Shown here: one piece after another, positions 19,666 through 28,840 of the stretch
Numbering within the stretch: the first letter of the stretch is position 1
Layout of the letters: every line of letters starts with the position of its first letter
Source: Sphingobium sp. V4
GTDB lineage: Bacteria; Pseudomonadota; Alphaproteobacteria; Sphingomonadales; Sphingomonadaceae
NCBI RefSeq assembly: GCF_029590555.1
Contig: NZ_CP081002.1
Coordinates: 124,001 to 188,000 of the forward strand
Length of the DNA stretch: 64,000 bases
Reading direction: 5' to 3'
Position numbers and translations under genes: made by a program
The notes under the pieces: model-generated
What the model saw: the letters and a program-made list of their open reading frames with translations, nothing else
Database searches by the model: none
What the model was told of the DNA's origin: nothing

Positions 19666-22386
19666 TCAGAAGCGGTAGTTGAAGCCCGCCATGAAGCGGC
19701 GGCCATAGCTTTGATAGTTGCGGATCTGGATCGACGCGCCGGTGTCCACCGACACGAACGGCTCGTCGGTCAGATTCTGGCCCTGGAGGAAGACCGACAG
19801 GCCTTCCAACGCGCTGCCCTTCTGGAAATCATAGCCGATCTGGGCGTCGACGATCGTTTCCGCCAAGGCCCGGCGCAGCTCGCGCTCGCCCCCGAAGCCG
19901 ACGAACTGGCCGACGAAAGCGGAACGGTAGCGGACCGATCCGCGCGCCGAGAAGCCCCATTTCTCGAAGAAGAGCGTCCCGTTGGCGACCCAGCGCGAAT
20001 AGTCGGGCAGGTCTTCCGCCGATGCACCGACGCCCGGCTTGATGCTGGTCTTGGTATAGCCCGCGCCGCCCGTCAGGCCGAAGCCTTCCAGCGCCGGCGT
20101 GATGACGTCGAACGGAACGGTGCCGGCGACCTCGAAGCCGTAGAGCTTGCCGCCCTGGCCGTTTACCGGCCGGGTGATGGTGCCGACCATGTTGGTCACG
20201 CCGGGCGGCAGGGTGACGGGCAAGCCGGTATAGTCATAGGGCACGGTTTCGCGATAGACGTAGCTTTCCAGCTTCTTGTAGAAGAACTGGAGGCCCAGAT
20301 AGCCCTTGGTCCCGAAATATTTTTCGAAATTGAGGTCCGCTGCCCAGGCGCGATAGGGACGAAGCGTCGGGCTGCCGCCGGTGCCGGTGATGACCCCGCT
20401 GGCCGTGTTATAGCCATAGTCGAGGCTCACCTTCATATCCTCGAAACGCGGGCGCTGGATCTCGCGCGCGCCCGACAGGCGGATGACGAAGTCGGTCGGG
20501 AAACGCAGCGACAGGTTCATGCTGGGCAGCACGTCCCAGTAATTGGCGCCGCGCGTGGTCGGCACCAGGTCGGCTGCGGCCAGGTTCACGAAGCCGCGCG
20601 ACTTCTGCTCGGTATTCTGGGCGAGCACGCCGACATTGCCGGTCAGTTCGGCCGATCCGACGGCCGCTTTGATGTCGGCCATCAGATAGGCGGACATCAC
20701 GCGCTCCGTCACCGAATAGGCCTTGGCCGGCACGTCCTTGCTGGGATTGAGCGTCTTCACATAGACGCCATCGGCCAGCAGCTGGAACGGATCATAGGAA
20801 AGGATCGGGCCGACACCGATGAAGCTCAGGTCCGTGGCGCTCAGTCGATATTGCTGCGGCAGGACGAGCGAGGTCGCGCCGTTCGCCAGGTTCAGGAAAT
20901 ATTCCTCCGGCGTCTTGGACTTGGTTCGGTCGGTATAGCCCAGGCCCGCCGTCACCTTCGACAGGAAGCCGCTGTCGACTTCCTTGCCGAACTCCAGCTG
21001 GTAGCTCTTGAGTTCGTCGTCGATGATACGGTCGTTATAATAGCCTTCCTGGTGGCCGAGCGGCGCGCCTGCGCCCCAGCCGAGCGGATCGGTCAGCACC
21101 ATCAGGTCCGGGTTGCTGTAGTCCAGCTGGCTCGACGTGAAGCGCGTACCCTTGCTGCCGCTGACGAAATCGAGCGTGTCGGTCGCGCCATTACCCGCGC
21201 CCGCCCCGGTGCCCGCATTGGATTCGAGCGACAATTCGCTGCGGTCGGTGCGCGAATAGCCGAAGTCGAAGCTGGCCGACCAGCCGTCATCGCCAGTATA
21301 TTTGGCATTGAAGCCGCCCGAGAAGATGGTCGACGTGCGCTCATAGCCATGGTTGTTCACCACGGCCTCGACATTGGTGAAGGTGCCGCTCTTGATGAAA
21401 TTGCCGTCGAGCGCGGTGCTGCCCGGCACCAGGCTCGCGCCGCTCCAGTAGAGCGGGAATTCTACGCCGCGCTTGATCTGCTTGTCCGTGAAGTCGCCGT
21501 AGAAACCGTCGAAGGTCAGCATCAGCGTATCAGTGGCCTGCACCTGCACGGCGCCCTGGATGCCCAGGCGCTTGAGCTGGGTCGACACGCCGAACGGCTT
21601 GATGCCCCCGATCACCTTGTTGCCGTCGGGCGTGTCGGCATAGCCCCAGGCTTCGAACTCCTTGGACTGATAGGGTTCGTCGCTATAGGCGACGGACAGG
21701 GCGACGCCGATCCGGTCGCCAGCGAACTGGTCGACATAGGTGCCGGTCAGGCGATAGCCCTTGTCCTTGCTGTCGGCATTGACCTTGCCCAGGTCCGCAT
21801 AGACGCCACGCGCACCGACGGCGATCAGCCGCTTGCCATAATCGAGCGGGCGGATCGTGCGGATGTCGACGGTGCCGACCAGACCCTGGTGAATGAGGTT
21901 CGCCTGCGGCGTCTTGTAGACGTCGACGCGGCTCACGACTTCGGCGGGATACTGGTCGAACTCCACATTGCGCTGTTCGCCGGTCGATGTCTGGGGACGA
22001 CCGTTCAGCGTGGTGGAGGACAGGTCCGCGCTGGCGCCGCGGATCGCGATCGAGTTGGCGCGACCGAACAGGCGCTGCGACGTCAGGCCGGGCAGGCGGG
22101 CGATGGATTCGCCGATCGATGCGTCCGGCAGCTTGCCGATATCCTCGGCCGACACGGATTCGACGATCGTCTGCGCGTTCTTCTTGACGTTGACCGCGCT
22201 TTCCAGCGCCGCGCGGAAGCCGGTGACGACGATGGTGCTGTTGGGATCATCCTGGGGCGCGGTTTCGGCCTGCGGTGTTGCGGCTGGCGCCGTCTCCTGG
22301 GCGAAGGCGGGAGCCGCCCCGGTCGCCGCGACGATCGCAAAGATGGAAGCGCCCAGCAAATGAGCGCGGTCGAACTGGTTGGCCAC
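19666..22386 (-). CDS. TonB-dependent receptor of the maltodextrin locus
   Basis: A 906-residue outer-membrane receptor that probably imports maltodextrins with TonB/ExbBD energy. It has a signal peptide (LGASIFAIVAATGAAPAFAQ), a TonB-box-like TIVVTGFRAALESAVNVKK, a plug with SAEDIGKLPDASIGESIARLPG and RGASADLSSTTLNGR, then a 22-strand barrel ending in RRFMAGFNYRF with terminal Phe. The plug sequence places it in the long Caulobacter/Xanthomonas TBDR class, to which Caulobacter MalA belongs. It starts with GTG, preceded by GGGGAGAGG. Directly downstream are the amylase, alpha-glucosidase and GH97 genes; the LacI regulator is divergent. No inner-membrane sugar transporter is encoded here. Confidence 0.93.
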   Translation of the reverse strand: MANQFDRAHLLGASIFAIVAATGAAPAFAQETAPAATPQAETAPQDDPNSTIVVTGFRAALESAVNVKKNAQTIVESVSAEDIGKLPDASIGESIARLPGLTSQRLFGRANSIAIRGASADLSSTTLNGRPQTSTGEQRNVEFDQYPAEVVSRVDVYKTPQANLIHQGLVGTVDIRTIRPLDYGKRLIAVGARGVYADLGKVNADSKDKGYRLTGTYVDQFAGDRIGVALSVAYSDEPYQSKEFEAWGYADTPDGNKVIGGIKPFGVSTQLKRLGIQGAVQVQATDTLMLTFDGFYGDFTDKQIKRGVEFPLYWSGASLVPGSTALDGNFIKSGTFTNVEAVVNNHGYERTSTIFSGGFNAKYTGDDGWSASFDFGYSRTDRSELSLESNAGTGAGAGNGATDTLDFVSGSKGTRFTSSQLDYSNPDLMVLTDPLGWGAGAPLGHQEGYYNDRIIDDELKSYQLEFGKEVDSGFLSKVTAGLGYTDRTKSKTPEEYFLNLANGATSLVLPQQYRLSATDLSFIGVGPILSYDPFQLLADGVYVKTLNPSKDVPAKAYSVTERVMSAYLMADIKAAVGSAELTGNVGVLAQNTEQKSRGFVNLAAADLVPTTRGANYWDVLPSMNLSLRFPTDFVIRLSGAREIQRPRFEDMKVSLDYGYNTASGVITGTGGSPTLRPYRAWAADLNFEKYFGTKGYLGLQFFYKKLESYVYRETVPYDYTGLPVTLPPGVTNMVGTITRPVNGQGGKLYGFEVAGTVPFDVITPALEGFGLTGGAGYTKTSIKPGVGASAEDLPDYSRWVANGTLFFEKWGFSARGSVRYRSAFVGQFVGFGGERELRRALAETIVDAQIGYDFQKGSALEGLSVFLQGQNLTDEPFVSVDTGASIQIRNYQSYGRRFMAGFNYRF

Positions 22387-22520
22387 TTAATCCTCTCCCC
22401 TGTGACACCGGACGGACCCTTATCGCCGGCGCGGAAACCCTTGCGTTCCGCGAGCATGGCCGTGCAGCGCCACTTCCCCGCGGTGGCGCCGTCTTACGCC
22501 CCGTCCGGCCCGCCAGGCCA

Positions 22521-22545
22521 TATGGCATACGTATACGCATAATAT
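22521..22545. promoter_or_regulatory. Candidate LacI operator in the TBDR/LacI divergent region
   Basis: The 289-bp region between the TBDR start and the LacI gene contains the perfect 8-bp palindrome ATACGTAT (22527-22534) with a central CpG, in a locally AT-rich stretch from TATGGCAT to CATAATAT. Position and CpG centre fit an autoregulatory LacI-family site controlling both directions. No other strong signal is visible in the gap. Confidence 0.4.
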
Positions 22546-22675
22546 GCGCCCGCGCTTCGACAGCGCCGACTGTGGCCGGGATGCCACGACGCCGTCTGCC
22601 CGAAAGGACGCGATTGCCTTGTTTTCCGCAGGCTTCTACCATGGCGGGGCGCAGGGCATCGCGCGGGAGACACAG

Positions 22676-23710
22676 ATGGGCCGCCAGCCGAGCAGCAAGC
22701 CGACCAGCTTCGACATCGCCTATCTGGCGGGCGTGTCGCAGCCCACCGTCAGCCGTGCGCTGCGCGGTTCCCGGTCGGTAAGCCTCGCCACGCGCGAGCG
22801 GATCGAGGCGATCGCACGCGAACTCAACTATTCGGTCGACAAGAATGCGTCCTCGCTCCGGTCGCAGCGCTCGAACACCATCGCGCTGCTCTTCTTCGAG
22901 GATCCGACCCCCGACGAATCCAATATCAATCCCTTCTTCCTCTCGATGCTGGGATCGATCACCCGGCAATGCGCCGCGCGCGGGCTGGACCTGCTGATCT
23001 CCTTCCAGAAAATGGAGGATGACTGGCATGTCCGCTACCAGGACAGCCACCGCGCCGACGGATTGATCCTGCTCGGCTATGGCGATTACACGCTCTACAA
23101 GCAGCGGCTGGAGCAGCTCGTCGGCCACGGCACGCATTTCGTGCGCTGGGGGTCGGTGGACGATCGCAATATCGGGGCGACGGTGGGATCGGACAATGTG
23201 GGCGCGGGGCGGCTGGCGGGCGGGCATCTGCTGGGGCAGGGCCGGCGGCGGATTGCCTTTCTCGGTCATGCCGACGAACATTATCCTGAATTTGCCGATC
23301 GTTATCGGGGCCTGTGTGACGCCATGGCGGCGCAGGGCATCGCCCCGGACCGGGCGTTGCAGGTCGACGCGCTGACCGCCGAGGATGCCGGCCATGCCGC
23401 CGCCCGGACGCTGATCGCGCGCGGCGCGACGTTCGACGCCATCTTCGCGGCCAGCGATCTGATCGCCATCGGCGCGATGCGCGCGCTGGCCGAAGCGGGG
23501 CTGGCAGTGCCGCAGGACGTAGCCATCGTCGGCTTCGACGACATCCCCGCCGCCAGCCTGACCAGCCCGCCGCTCACCACCATCATGCAGGACATGAAGG
23601 GCGCGGGCGAATTGCTGGTCGACACGGTGCTGGCGCAGGTCGAGGATCGGCCCTTGCCGCCGACCATGCTCCCGGCGCGGCTGGTGGTGCGCCGGAGCAC
23701 GGTCGGTTGA
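22676..23710 (+). CDS. LacI-family transcriptional regulator of the maltodextrin locus
   Basis: A 344-residue LacI-type repressor. The HTH is FDIAYLAGVSQPTVSRALRGS, followed by the hinge (ARELNYSVDKNASSLRSQRS) and a periplasmic-binding-like sensor domain with VGSDNVGAGRLAGGHLLGQG, IFAASDLIAIGAMRALAEAG and VAIVGFDDIPAASLTSPPLTT. I placed the start at 22676, where GGGAG precedes the ATG; a longer frame adds 44 residues with no family similarity. It is divergent from the TBDR-amylase-glucosidase-GH97 operon, so it most likely represses it in the absence of maltose or a derivative. Confidence 0.93.
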   Translation: MGRQPSSKPTSFDIAYLAGVSQPTVSRALRGSRSVSLATRERIEAIARELNYSVDKNASSLRSQRSNTIALLFFEDPTPDESNINPFFLSMLGSITRQCAARGLDLLISFQKMEDDWHVRYQDSHRADGLILLGYGDYTLYKQRLEQLVGHGTHFVRWGSVDDRNIGATVGSDNVGAGRLAGGHLLGQGRRRIAFLGHADEHYPEFADRYRGLCDAMAAQGIAPDRALQVDALTAEDAGHAAARTLIARGATFDAIFAASDLIAIGAMRALAEAGLAVPQDVAIVGFDDIPAASLTSPPLTTIMQDMKGAGELLVDTVLAQVEDRPLPPTMLPARLVVRRSTVG

Positions 23711-23740
23711 GCGCGCGACGTTACCCCTGGAAGGAGTCGA

Positions 23741-23791
23741 ATGCGTGACCACATTGTCGGAGCGGCAGGCACATGGGCCAAAAGCCGATGA
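23741..23791 (+). CDS. Possible 16-codon leader ORF coupled to maiA
   Basis: A short frame (MRDHIVGAAGTWAKSR) has a strong AAGGAG four bases before its ATG. Its TGA overlaps the maiA start (ATGA) at 23788, while maiA itself has no good Shine-Dalgarno. This is the arrangement of a translational coupling or leader peptide. There is no amino-acid run to suggest attenuation, and the ORF is short enough to arise by chance. Confidence 0.3.
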   Translation: MRDHIVGAAGTWAKSR

Positions 23792-24423
23792 CTGAGCCCG
23801 TCCTTCACGGCTATTTCCGCTCGACCGCATCCTACCGGGTGCGGATCGCCCTCAACCTGAAAGGCGTCGCCTATGCCGACGCCTTTCACCATCTGCGCAA
23901 GGGCGAGCAGCGGGCGCCGGACTATCTGGCGCTCAATCCGCAGGGACTGGTGCCGACGCTGGAGATGGACGGGGCGGTGCTGACGCAGAGCCTCGCCATC
24001 TGCGAATATCTGGATGAGACGGTCGCCGGACACAGGCTGTTGCCCGACGGACCGATGCGCCGGGCGAAGGTCCGGGCGGCGGCGCAGATCATCGCCTGCG
24101 ACATCCACCCGGTGCAGAACCTTAGGATACTCGACCGGCTGCGCGGCTTGGGCCTTGCGGAGGGGCAGGTGAAGGCGTGGGCCGCCCAGGTGATCGACGA
24201 AGGGCTAGATGCCTTCGATCGGTTGATCGCGGGGGAGGAAGGGCCGTTCTGCTTCGGCGATCAGGTGACATTGGCTGACATCTTTCTCGTCCCGCAACTG
24301 GTCAATGCCAGGCGTTTCGGCGTCACACTGCGCTGGCCGCGTCTGGCGGCGGTGGAGCAGGCCTGTCTGGCGCTGGATGCCTTCACCAAAGCCGCACCGC
24401 AGAATCAGCCCGACGCGGAATAG
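23788..24423 (+). CDS. maiA: Maleylacetoacetate isomerase (zeta-class glutathione S-transferase)
   Basis: This glutathione-dependent enzyme isomerises maleylacetoacetate (or maleylpyruvate) to the fumaryl compound in tyrosine/homogentisate or gentisate breakdown. The 211-residue protein has the zeta-GST glutathione site SxxSxR-like segment YFRSTASYRVRIALNLKG, the thioredoxin-fold PQGLVPTLEMDGAVLTQSLAI, and the all-alpha domain with DIHPVQNLRILDRL and CFGDQVTLADIFLVPQLVNARRF. An in-frame ATG at 23773 would add five residues. No other homogentisate gene is adjacent, so it seems isolated from its pathway. Confidence 0.9.
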   Translation: MTEPVLHGYFRSTASYRVRIALNLKGVAYADAFHHLRKGEQRAPDYLALNPQGLVPTLEMDGAVLTQSLAICEYLDETVAGHRLLPDGPMRRAKVRAAAQIIACDIHPVQNLRILDRLRGLGLAEGQVKAWAAQVIDEGLDAFDRLIAGEEGPFCFGDQVTLADIFLVPQLVNARRFGVTLRWPRLAAVEQACLALDAFTKAAPQNQPDAE

Positions 24424-24495
24424 CGGCGGCATGTCGAGCCGCACGGACCGGGCGGTCTCTTCACCAGACACCCCAATAACCGGTTTCGCGTGCGC

Positions 24496-26271
24496 CTACA
24501 GCCGGTCCATCTTCAGCCAGCCGGGATCGCCCACCCACGCGCGCTTCAGCGCGCCGTCGGCCGCTTCGGCGTGCGCCTTGCGCCCCAGCGACCGTTGCGA
24601 GGCAGCGACGCCGTAAAGCGCCCACCCATTGTTCGGCGATTGCATCAGCGCGGTGTTGAATGCCTGCGCCGCTTCATCATATCGGCGTTGCCGGTACAAT
24701 GCCGCGCCCAGCGACTGGTGAACGGGATAATACCAGAAGGGCGGCTCCATATAGGGTATCTTCTCTTCGGTCGCGATCGCCTCGCGGTAGAGATTTTCCG
24801 CCTGCCGATATTCCCCATTGGCATAGGCCCACCGGGCGCGCGCGACGGTCTCGGCCAGTTGCATCAGGTCGCGGGCCGGCACGCCCTGCGCGATCATCGG
24901 CAGGACGGCGTCGCCGTCGCGCACCGCGCGCAGCGCGGTCAGTTCCTGCTCGAAGCCCGCCTTGTCGCGTTGCCGCGCGCGCGCGACGGCTCTGGCATAA
25001 TGACGCATCGCCACGGCATAGGGCAGCCGCGCATCGGGCGGGCGCATCCCCAATATCTGTTCGGGCGTGGCGAATTGCGCCGCTGCGAAATAGGGCGACG
25101 CATGGATCGCCTGTATCCAGGCGATCTTGCCGCTGATGGCCGGACTGAGGATCTGGTTCAGCTTGCCCGCTTCCCGCAGCGCGGTGCCCATGTCCCCGGC
25201 CATTTGCGCCGACGTGACGATGAAATGGACATTGTGCGGATAATAGCCGTAGCGCACCAGTCCGGTGTCGCCGCTTGAGCGGATCCACGCCTCGTCCGCG
25301 CGTGCCGCCGCGATATTGACCCGGATCGAATCCTGCCAGCGACCCAGTCGGTAGTAGATATGCGCCGGCATATGGACCAGGTGCCCCGCGCGGGGCGCCA
25401 GCGGCTTGGAGAGCCGGTCCGCGGCCGCTTCCGCCCGCTTCGGGTCGGGGCCGTTCTCCATCAGGTGGATATAAAGATGGGCCGCCTGGGGATGGTCGGG
25501 ATTGCGGGCCAGCACGGTTTCTACCAGCGCGATTGCATCGCCCAGTCGGGGTTGGGGCGTCCGGCGGTCCGCCAGCCAATAATCCCAGGGCCGCGTGTCC
25601 ATCGCGGCTTCGGCGGCCAGCAGGCCGACATCGTCATGGGTGGGATGGGCAGCCGCCGCAGCGAGCATCGCGTCGGCATAGGCGGCGTCCAGCGCCGGTC
25701 GGTCCGCGTTCGGCTCGGCCGAATAGCGTGCCGTCATTGCCGCGGTTAGAGCCTGCTCGGCGGGAGTGGCCTTGCGTGCGAGCCAGTCGGCATAGCGCGC
25801 GAGGCCCACCGCCCGCGCGTTGGCGGCGGGGTCCATCGGCGCATTGATGTTCGGACCGTGCGCTAGCGCCTCGCCCCAGAAGCACATCGCGCAGTCGGGG
25901 TCGAGCCGCTGCGCTTCACGGAAGGACGCGATCGCCCCGGCATGGTTGAAGCCATAGGCGAGTGCGAGTCCCTGATCGAAATATCGCTGGGCGAGGGGAT
26001 TGGCGGTCGTGATCGGGAACCGGACCGTTCCCAGTTCCTCATAGAGCGGCGCACGCCCTTCCGGCGTGGCCGACACCACAGTGGCGGCCAGCGCGATCCT
26101 CGAACGCATTGAAATGCCGGCGGTCTTTCCGCCGCAAAGCGTGCGGACCAGCCGGGTCGGATCGAGCGACGCCATGACGGCGGGAGAATAGCTTGCTCCC
26201 GGTGTCGCATTCACGCTCATCAACAGCCCGGCTCCAGCCGTGAGCGCCACCGAATGAAGGATGTTCGTCAT
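24496..26271 (-). CDS. Exported TPR-repeat protein of unknown function
   Basis: A 591-residue protein with a probable signal peptide (ILHSVALTAGAGLLMSVNA) and tetratricopeptide-type helical repeats: AYGFNHAGAIASFREAQRLDPDCAMC, ALVETVLARNPDHPQAAHLYIH, AYANGEYRQAENLYREAI and the classical QRRYDEAAQAFNTALMQSPNNG. Conserved CAMCFWGEALAHGPNINAPM and VHMPAHIYYRLGRW segments are shared with a family of unassigned bacterial TPR proteins. GGGAG precedes the ATG at 26271. It converges on maiA and is divergent from the arsenic operon; neither neighbour suggests a role. Confidence 0.8.
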   Translation of the reverse strand: MTNILHSVALTAGAGLLMSVNATPGASYSPAVMASLDPTRLVRTLCGGKTAGISMRSRIALAATVVSATPEGRAPLYEELGTVRFPITTANPLAQRYFDQGLALAYGFNHAGAIASFREAQRLDPDCAMCFWGEALAHGPNINAPMDPAANARAVGLARYADWLARKATPAEQALTAAMTARYSAEPNADRPALDAAYADAMLAAAAAHPTHDDVGLLAAEAAMDTRPWDYWLADRRTPQPRLGDAIALVETVLARNPDHPQAAHLYIHLMENGPDPKRAEAAADRLSKPLAPRAGHLVHMPAHIYYRLGRWQDSIRVNIAAARADEAWIRSSGDTGLVRYGYYPHNVHFIVTSAQMAGDMGTALREAGKLNQILSPAISGKIAWIQAIHASPYFAAAQFATPEQILGMRPPDARLPYAVAMRHYARAVARARQRDKAGFEQELTALRAVRDGDAVLPMIAQGVPARDLMQLAETVARARWAYANGEYRQAENLYREAIATEEKIPYMEPPFWYYPVHQSLGAALYRQRRYDEAAQAFNTALMQSPNNGWALYGVAASQRSLGRKAHAEAADGALKRAWVGDPGWLKMDRL

Positions 26272-26446
26272 CGCCATCTCCCAATCCAGAGCGGGTCGAT
26301 GGTCGGTTTCCTTAGCATGAAACCAGCCGGACCAGTAGTCCATTCGATCATGGCGGGCGCTTGGCCATTGCCCGCTTCACCGAAACAGAATGGACTGCGC
26401 GCCTATATTACGATATTTCCGCAATCATCGAATCGTGAGGTGCGAT

Positions 26447-26797
26447 ATGGATCAGGACAGAGCTGTCGGGGCGCTCGGCGCACTCGCGCAGGATACACGG
26501 CTGTCGGTGTTCCGCCTGCTGATGCAGGCCGGTCCCGATGGCATGATCGCCGGCGCTCTGGCGGAGGCGATGGACGTCCCCCCCTCCACCATGTCTCATC
26601 ATCTGGCGAAGCTGGAGCAGGCCGGGCTCGTCACCTCCCGACGCACAAGCCGGCTCATCCATTATGCCGCCGATTATTCCGGGATGCAGGCGCTTCTCGC
26701 CTTCCTCACCGCCGATTGCTGTCAGGGTGATCCGCGCGCCTGTGCCGATCTTCTGACGACTGCGGCCTGCGGCGTCGCGGCGGAGGCCGGTGCATGA
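26447..26797 (+). CDS. arsR: ArsR-family regulator of the arsenic operon
   Basis: A 116-residue winged-helix repressor: LGALAQDTRLSVFRLLMQAG, then the recognition helix region VPPSTMSHHLAKLEQAGLV and the wing SRRTSRLIHYAADY. A C-terminal cysteine cluster (ADCCQGDPRACADLLTTAAC) resembles the As(III)-binding cysteines of the alphaproteobacterial ArsR subgroup that places them near the C-terminus. GAGG precedes the ATG at 26447. Its stop overlaps the next gene by 4 bp. It should release the operon on arsenite binding. Confidence 0.9.
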   Translation: MDQDRAVGALGALAQDTRLSVFRLLMQAGPDGMIAGALAEAMDVPPSTMSHHLAKLEQAGLVTSRRTSRLIHYAADYSGMQALLAFLTADCCQGDPRACADLLTTAACGVAAEAGA

Positions 26798-27765
26798 CGG
26801 CCGACCTCATCATCTATCATAATCCGGAATGCGGCACGTCGCGCAACGCGCTCGCGATGATCCGCAATGCGGGGATCGAGCCGCATGTCGTCGAATATCT
26901 CAAGACGCCGCCGTCGCGTGCGATGCTCGAAGACCTGATCGCCCGGTCCGGCATGACCACCCGTGCGCTGCTGCGCGAAAAGGGGACGCCCTATGCCGAA
27001 TTGGGCCTCGCCGATGAAAGCCTGTCGGACCAGGCCTTGGTCGACGCGATGATGGCCCATCCCATCCTCATCAACCGGCCGCTGGTCGTCTCGCCGCTGG
27101 GCGTGCGGCTCTGCCGCCCGTCCGAAGCGGTGTTGGCGCTGATCCCGGCGGCGCAACGCGGCGCCTTCGCCAAGGAAGATGGCGAACAGGTGATCGGCGC
27201 CGATGGTGGCCGCATAATGGCGGATGTTCGACCGACGGTCATGGTTCGTCCGGCGACACATGCCGATGCGCCCGCCATTGCCGCCATCTATGCCCATCAC
27301 GTCCGGCATGGCACAGCGAGCTTCGACACGGTGCCACGATCCCCGGCCGAGACCGAGGCAAGGGTCCGGGACTGTGTGGCGCGCGGATGGCCCTTCCTTG
27401 TCGCGGCAGCGGACGGCGAGGTGGTCGGCTATGCCTATGCGACCCAGTTTCGCGATCGTCCCGCTTATGCCTCGACCTGCGAGAATTCGATCTATGTCGA
27501 TCCCCGCCATCTCGGCCAAGGCGTCGGCAAGACGCTGCTCGCGGCCCTTCTGGCGCGGGCGGAGGCTGCCGGATTCCGCCAGATGATCGCCGTAATCGGG
27601 GGCGGCGAACCCGCGTCGGTCGCCCTTCACGCCAGCCTCGGCTTCCAGCATAGGGGCCGGATGCGCTCGGTGGGACGCAAGTTCGGTCGCTGGCTCGACA
27701 CCGTCTATATGCAGATTCCGCTGGGTGCCGGCGATGCGGCTCCCCCTCCCGAGGAACCCGAATGA
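26794..27765 (+). CDS. arsC: Fusion: glutaredoxin-type arsenate reductase (ArsC) + ArsN/Pat-type GNAT acetyltransferase
   Basis: A 323-residue two-domain protein. Residues 1-140 are ArsC of the glutaredoxin-coupled class: catalytic Cys in HNPECGTSR (HX3CX3R), and the three arginines expected for arsenate binding appear in [18 protein letters not shown] and VRLCRPSE. Residues about 146-312 are a GNAT N-acetyltransferase of the phosphinothricin-acetyltransferase/ArsN1 type ([66 protein letters not shown]). The reductase makes arsenite for efflux. ArsN1-type enzymes acetylate organoarsenical or phosphinic amino acids such as arsinothricin. It overlaps arsR and acr3 by 4 bp each. I see no stop or frameshift between the domains. 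Confidence 0.93.
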   Translation: MTADLIIYHNPECGTSRNALAMIRNAGIEPHVVEYLKTPPSRAMLEDLIARSGMTTRALLREKGTPYAELGLADESLSDQALVDAMMAHPILINRPLVVSPLGVRLCRPSEAVLALIPAAQRGAFAKEDGEQVIGADGGRIMADVRPTVMVRPATHADAPAIAAIYAHHVRHGTASFDTVPRSPAETEARVRDCVARGWPFLVAAADGEVVGYAYATQFRDRPAYASTCENSIYVDPRHLGQGVGKTLLAALLARAEAAGFRQMIAVIGGGEPASVALHASLGFQHRGRMRSVGRKFGRWLDTVYMQIPLGAGDAAPPPEEPE

Positions 27766-28832
27766 CCCCTTGCCCACGGCCGCGCCTGTCCTTTCTGGAC
27801 AGATATCTGACCCTGTGGATCTTCCTGGCCATGGCATTGGGGGTCGTCCTCGGCACGACGGTGGAAGGATTGCCTGCGGCGATCGACAGCCTGTCCTGGG
27901 GTGCCACCAATATCCCGATCGCCATCGGCCTCATCCTGATGATGTATCCGCCCCTCGCGCGGGTCCGCTATGAGGAATTGCCCCGCGTGTTCGAAGACCG
28001 GCGGGTGCTGGCGATCTCGCTGATCCAGAACTGGATCATCGGCCCGGTGCTGATGTTCGCACTCGCCGTGATCTTCCTGCGCGACGAGCCGGAATATATG
28101 ACCGGCCTCATCCTCATCGGCCTCGCCCGCTGCATCGCCATGGTGATCGTCTGGAACCAGCTGGCGCGCGGCGACAATCAATATGTCGCGGCGCTGGTTG
28201 CCTTCAATTCCCTCTTCCAGATCCTGTTCTTCAGCGCCTATGCCTGGTTCTTCCTCGCCTTCCTGCCGCCGCTGCTCGGCTTGGAGGGCAGCGTCATTGA
28301 CGTCAGCTTCCGGACCATCGCCGAAGCGGTCGGCATCTATCTCGGCATCCCCTTTCTTGCCGGCTATCTGACCCGGACATGGCTCGCCGCCGCCAAGGGC
28401 CAGGACTGGTATGAGGGGGTGTTCCTGCCCCGGATCGGGCCGATCACGCTGGTCGCCCTGCTCTTCACCATTCTCGCCATGTTCAGCCTGAAGGGCCGGG
28501 ACATCGTTACCCTGCCGGTCGACGCCATCCGCATCGCTATCCCACTTGCTGTCTACTTCGTTGTCCAGTTCACGATCAGCTTCGTCATGGGCAAGCTGAT
28601 TGCCAGCGACTATCCACGCACGACCGCGGTCGCCTTCACCGCTGCGGGCAATAATTTCGAACTTGCGATCGCCGTGGCCATCGCGTCTTTTGGCCTTGCC
28701 TCACCGGTCGCCTTTGCCGCCGTCATCGGCCCGCTGGTCGAAGTCCCCGTGCTCGTCCTGTTGGTGAGCGCAGCCTTCTGGTTCGGGCGGCGATGGTTTC
28801 CCGATACGCTCTCGGCCCGCGAAGCGGCGTGA
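27762..28832 (+). CDS. acr3: ACR3-family arsenite efflux permease
   Basis: A 356-residue inner-membrane protein with about ten transmembrane segments. ACR3 landmarks are [21 protein letters not shown], the segment [20 protein letters not shown] with the conserved cysteine needed for transport, and [16 protein letters not shown] with the conserved glutamate. It exports As(III) using the proton motive force and completes the arsR-arsC::GNAT-acr3 operon (ATGA overlap with the fusion gene). It is convergent with the APC permease gene 8 bp away, with no obvious hairpin between them. Confidence 0.94.
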   Translation: MTPCPRPRLSFLDRYLTLWIFLAMALGVVLGTTVEGLPAAIDSLSWGATNIPIAIGLILMMYPPLARVRYEELPRVFEDRRVLAISLIQNWIIGPVLMFALAVIFLRDEPEYMTGLILIGLARCIAMVIVWNQLARGDNQYVAALVAFNSLFQILFFSAYAWFFLAFLPPLLGLEGSVIDVSFRTIAEAVGIYLGIPFLAGYLTRTWLAAAKGQDWYEGVFLPRIGPITLVALLFTILAMFSLKGRDIVTLPVDAIRIAIPLAVYFVVQFTISFVMGKLIASDYPRTTAVAFTAAGNNFELAIAVAIASFGLASPVAFAAVIGPLVEVPVLVLLVSAAFWFGRRWFPDTLSAREAA

Positions 28833-28840
28833 TATGGCGA

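Noticed and set aside
19711..22542. 943-codon open frame on the plus strand opposite the maltodextrin TBDR
   Set aside because: It is antisense to a clearly coding receptor, has low-complexity composition rich in Arg, Ala and Gly, and matches no family. Long antisense frames are expected in GC-rich DNA.
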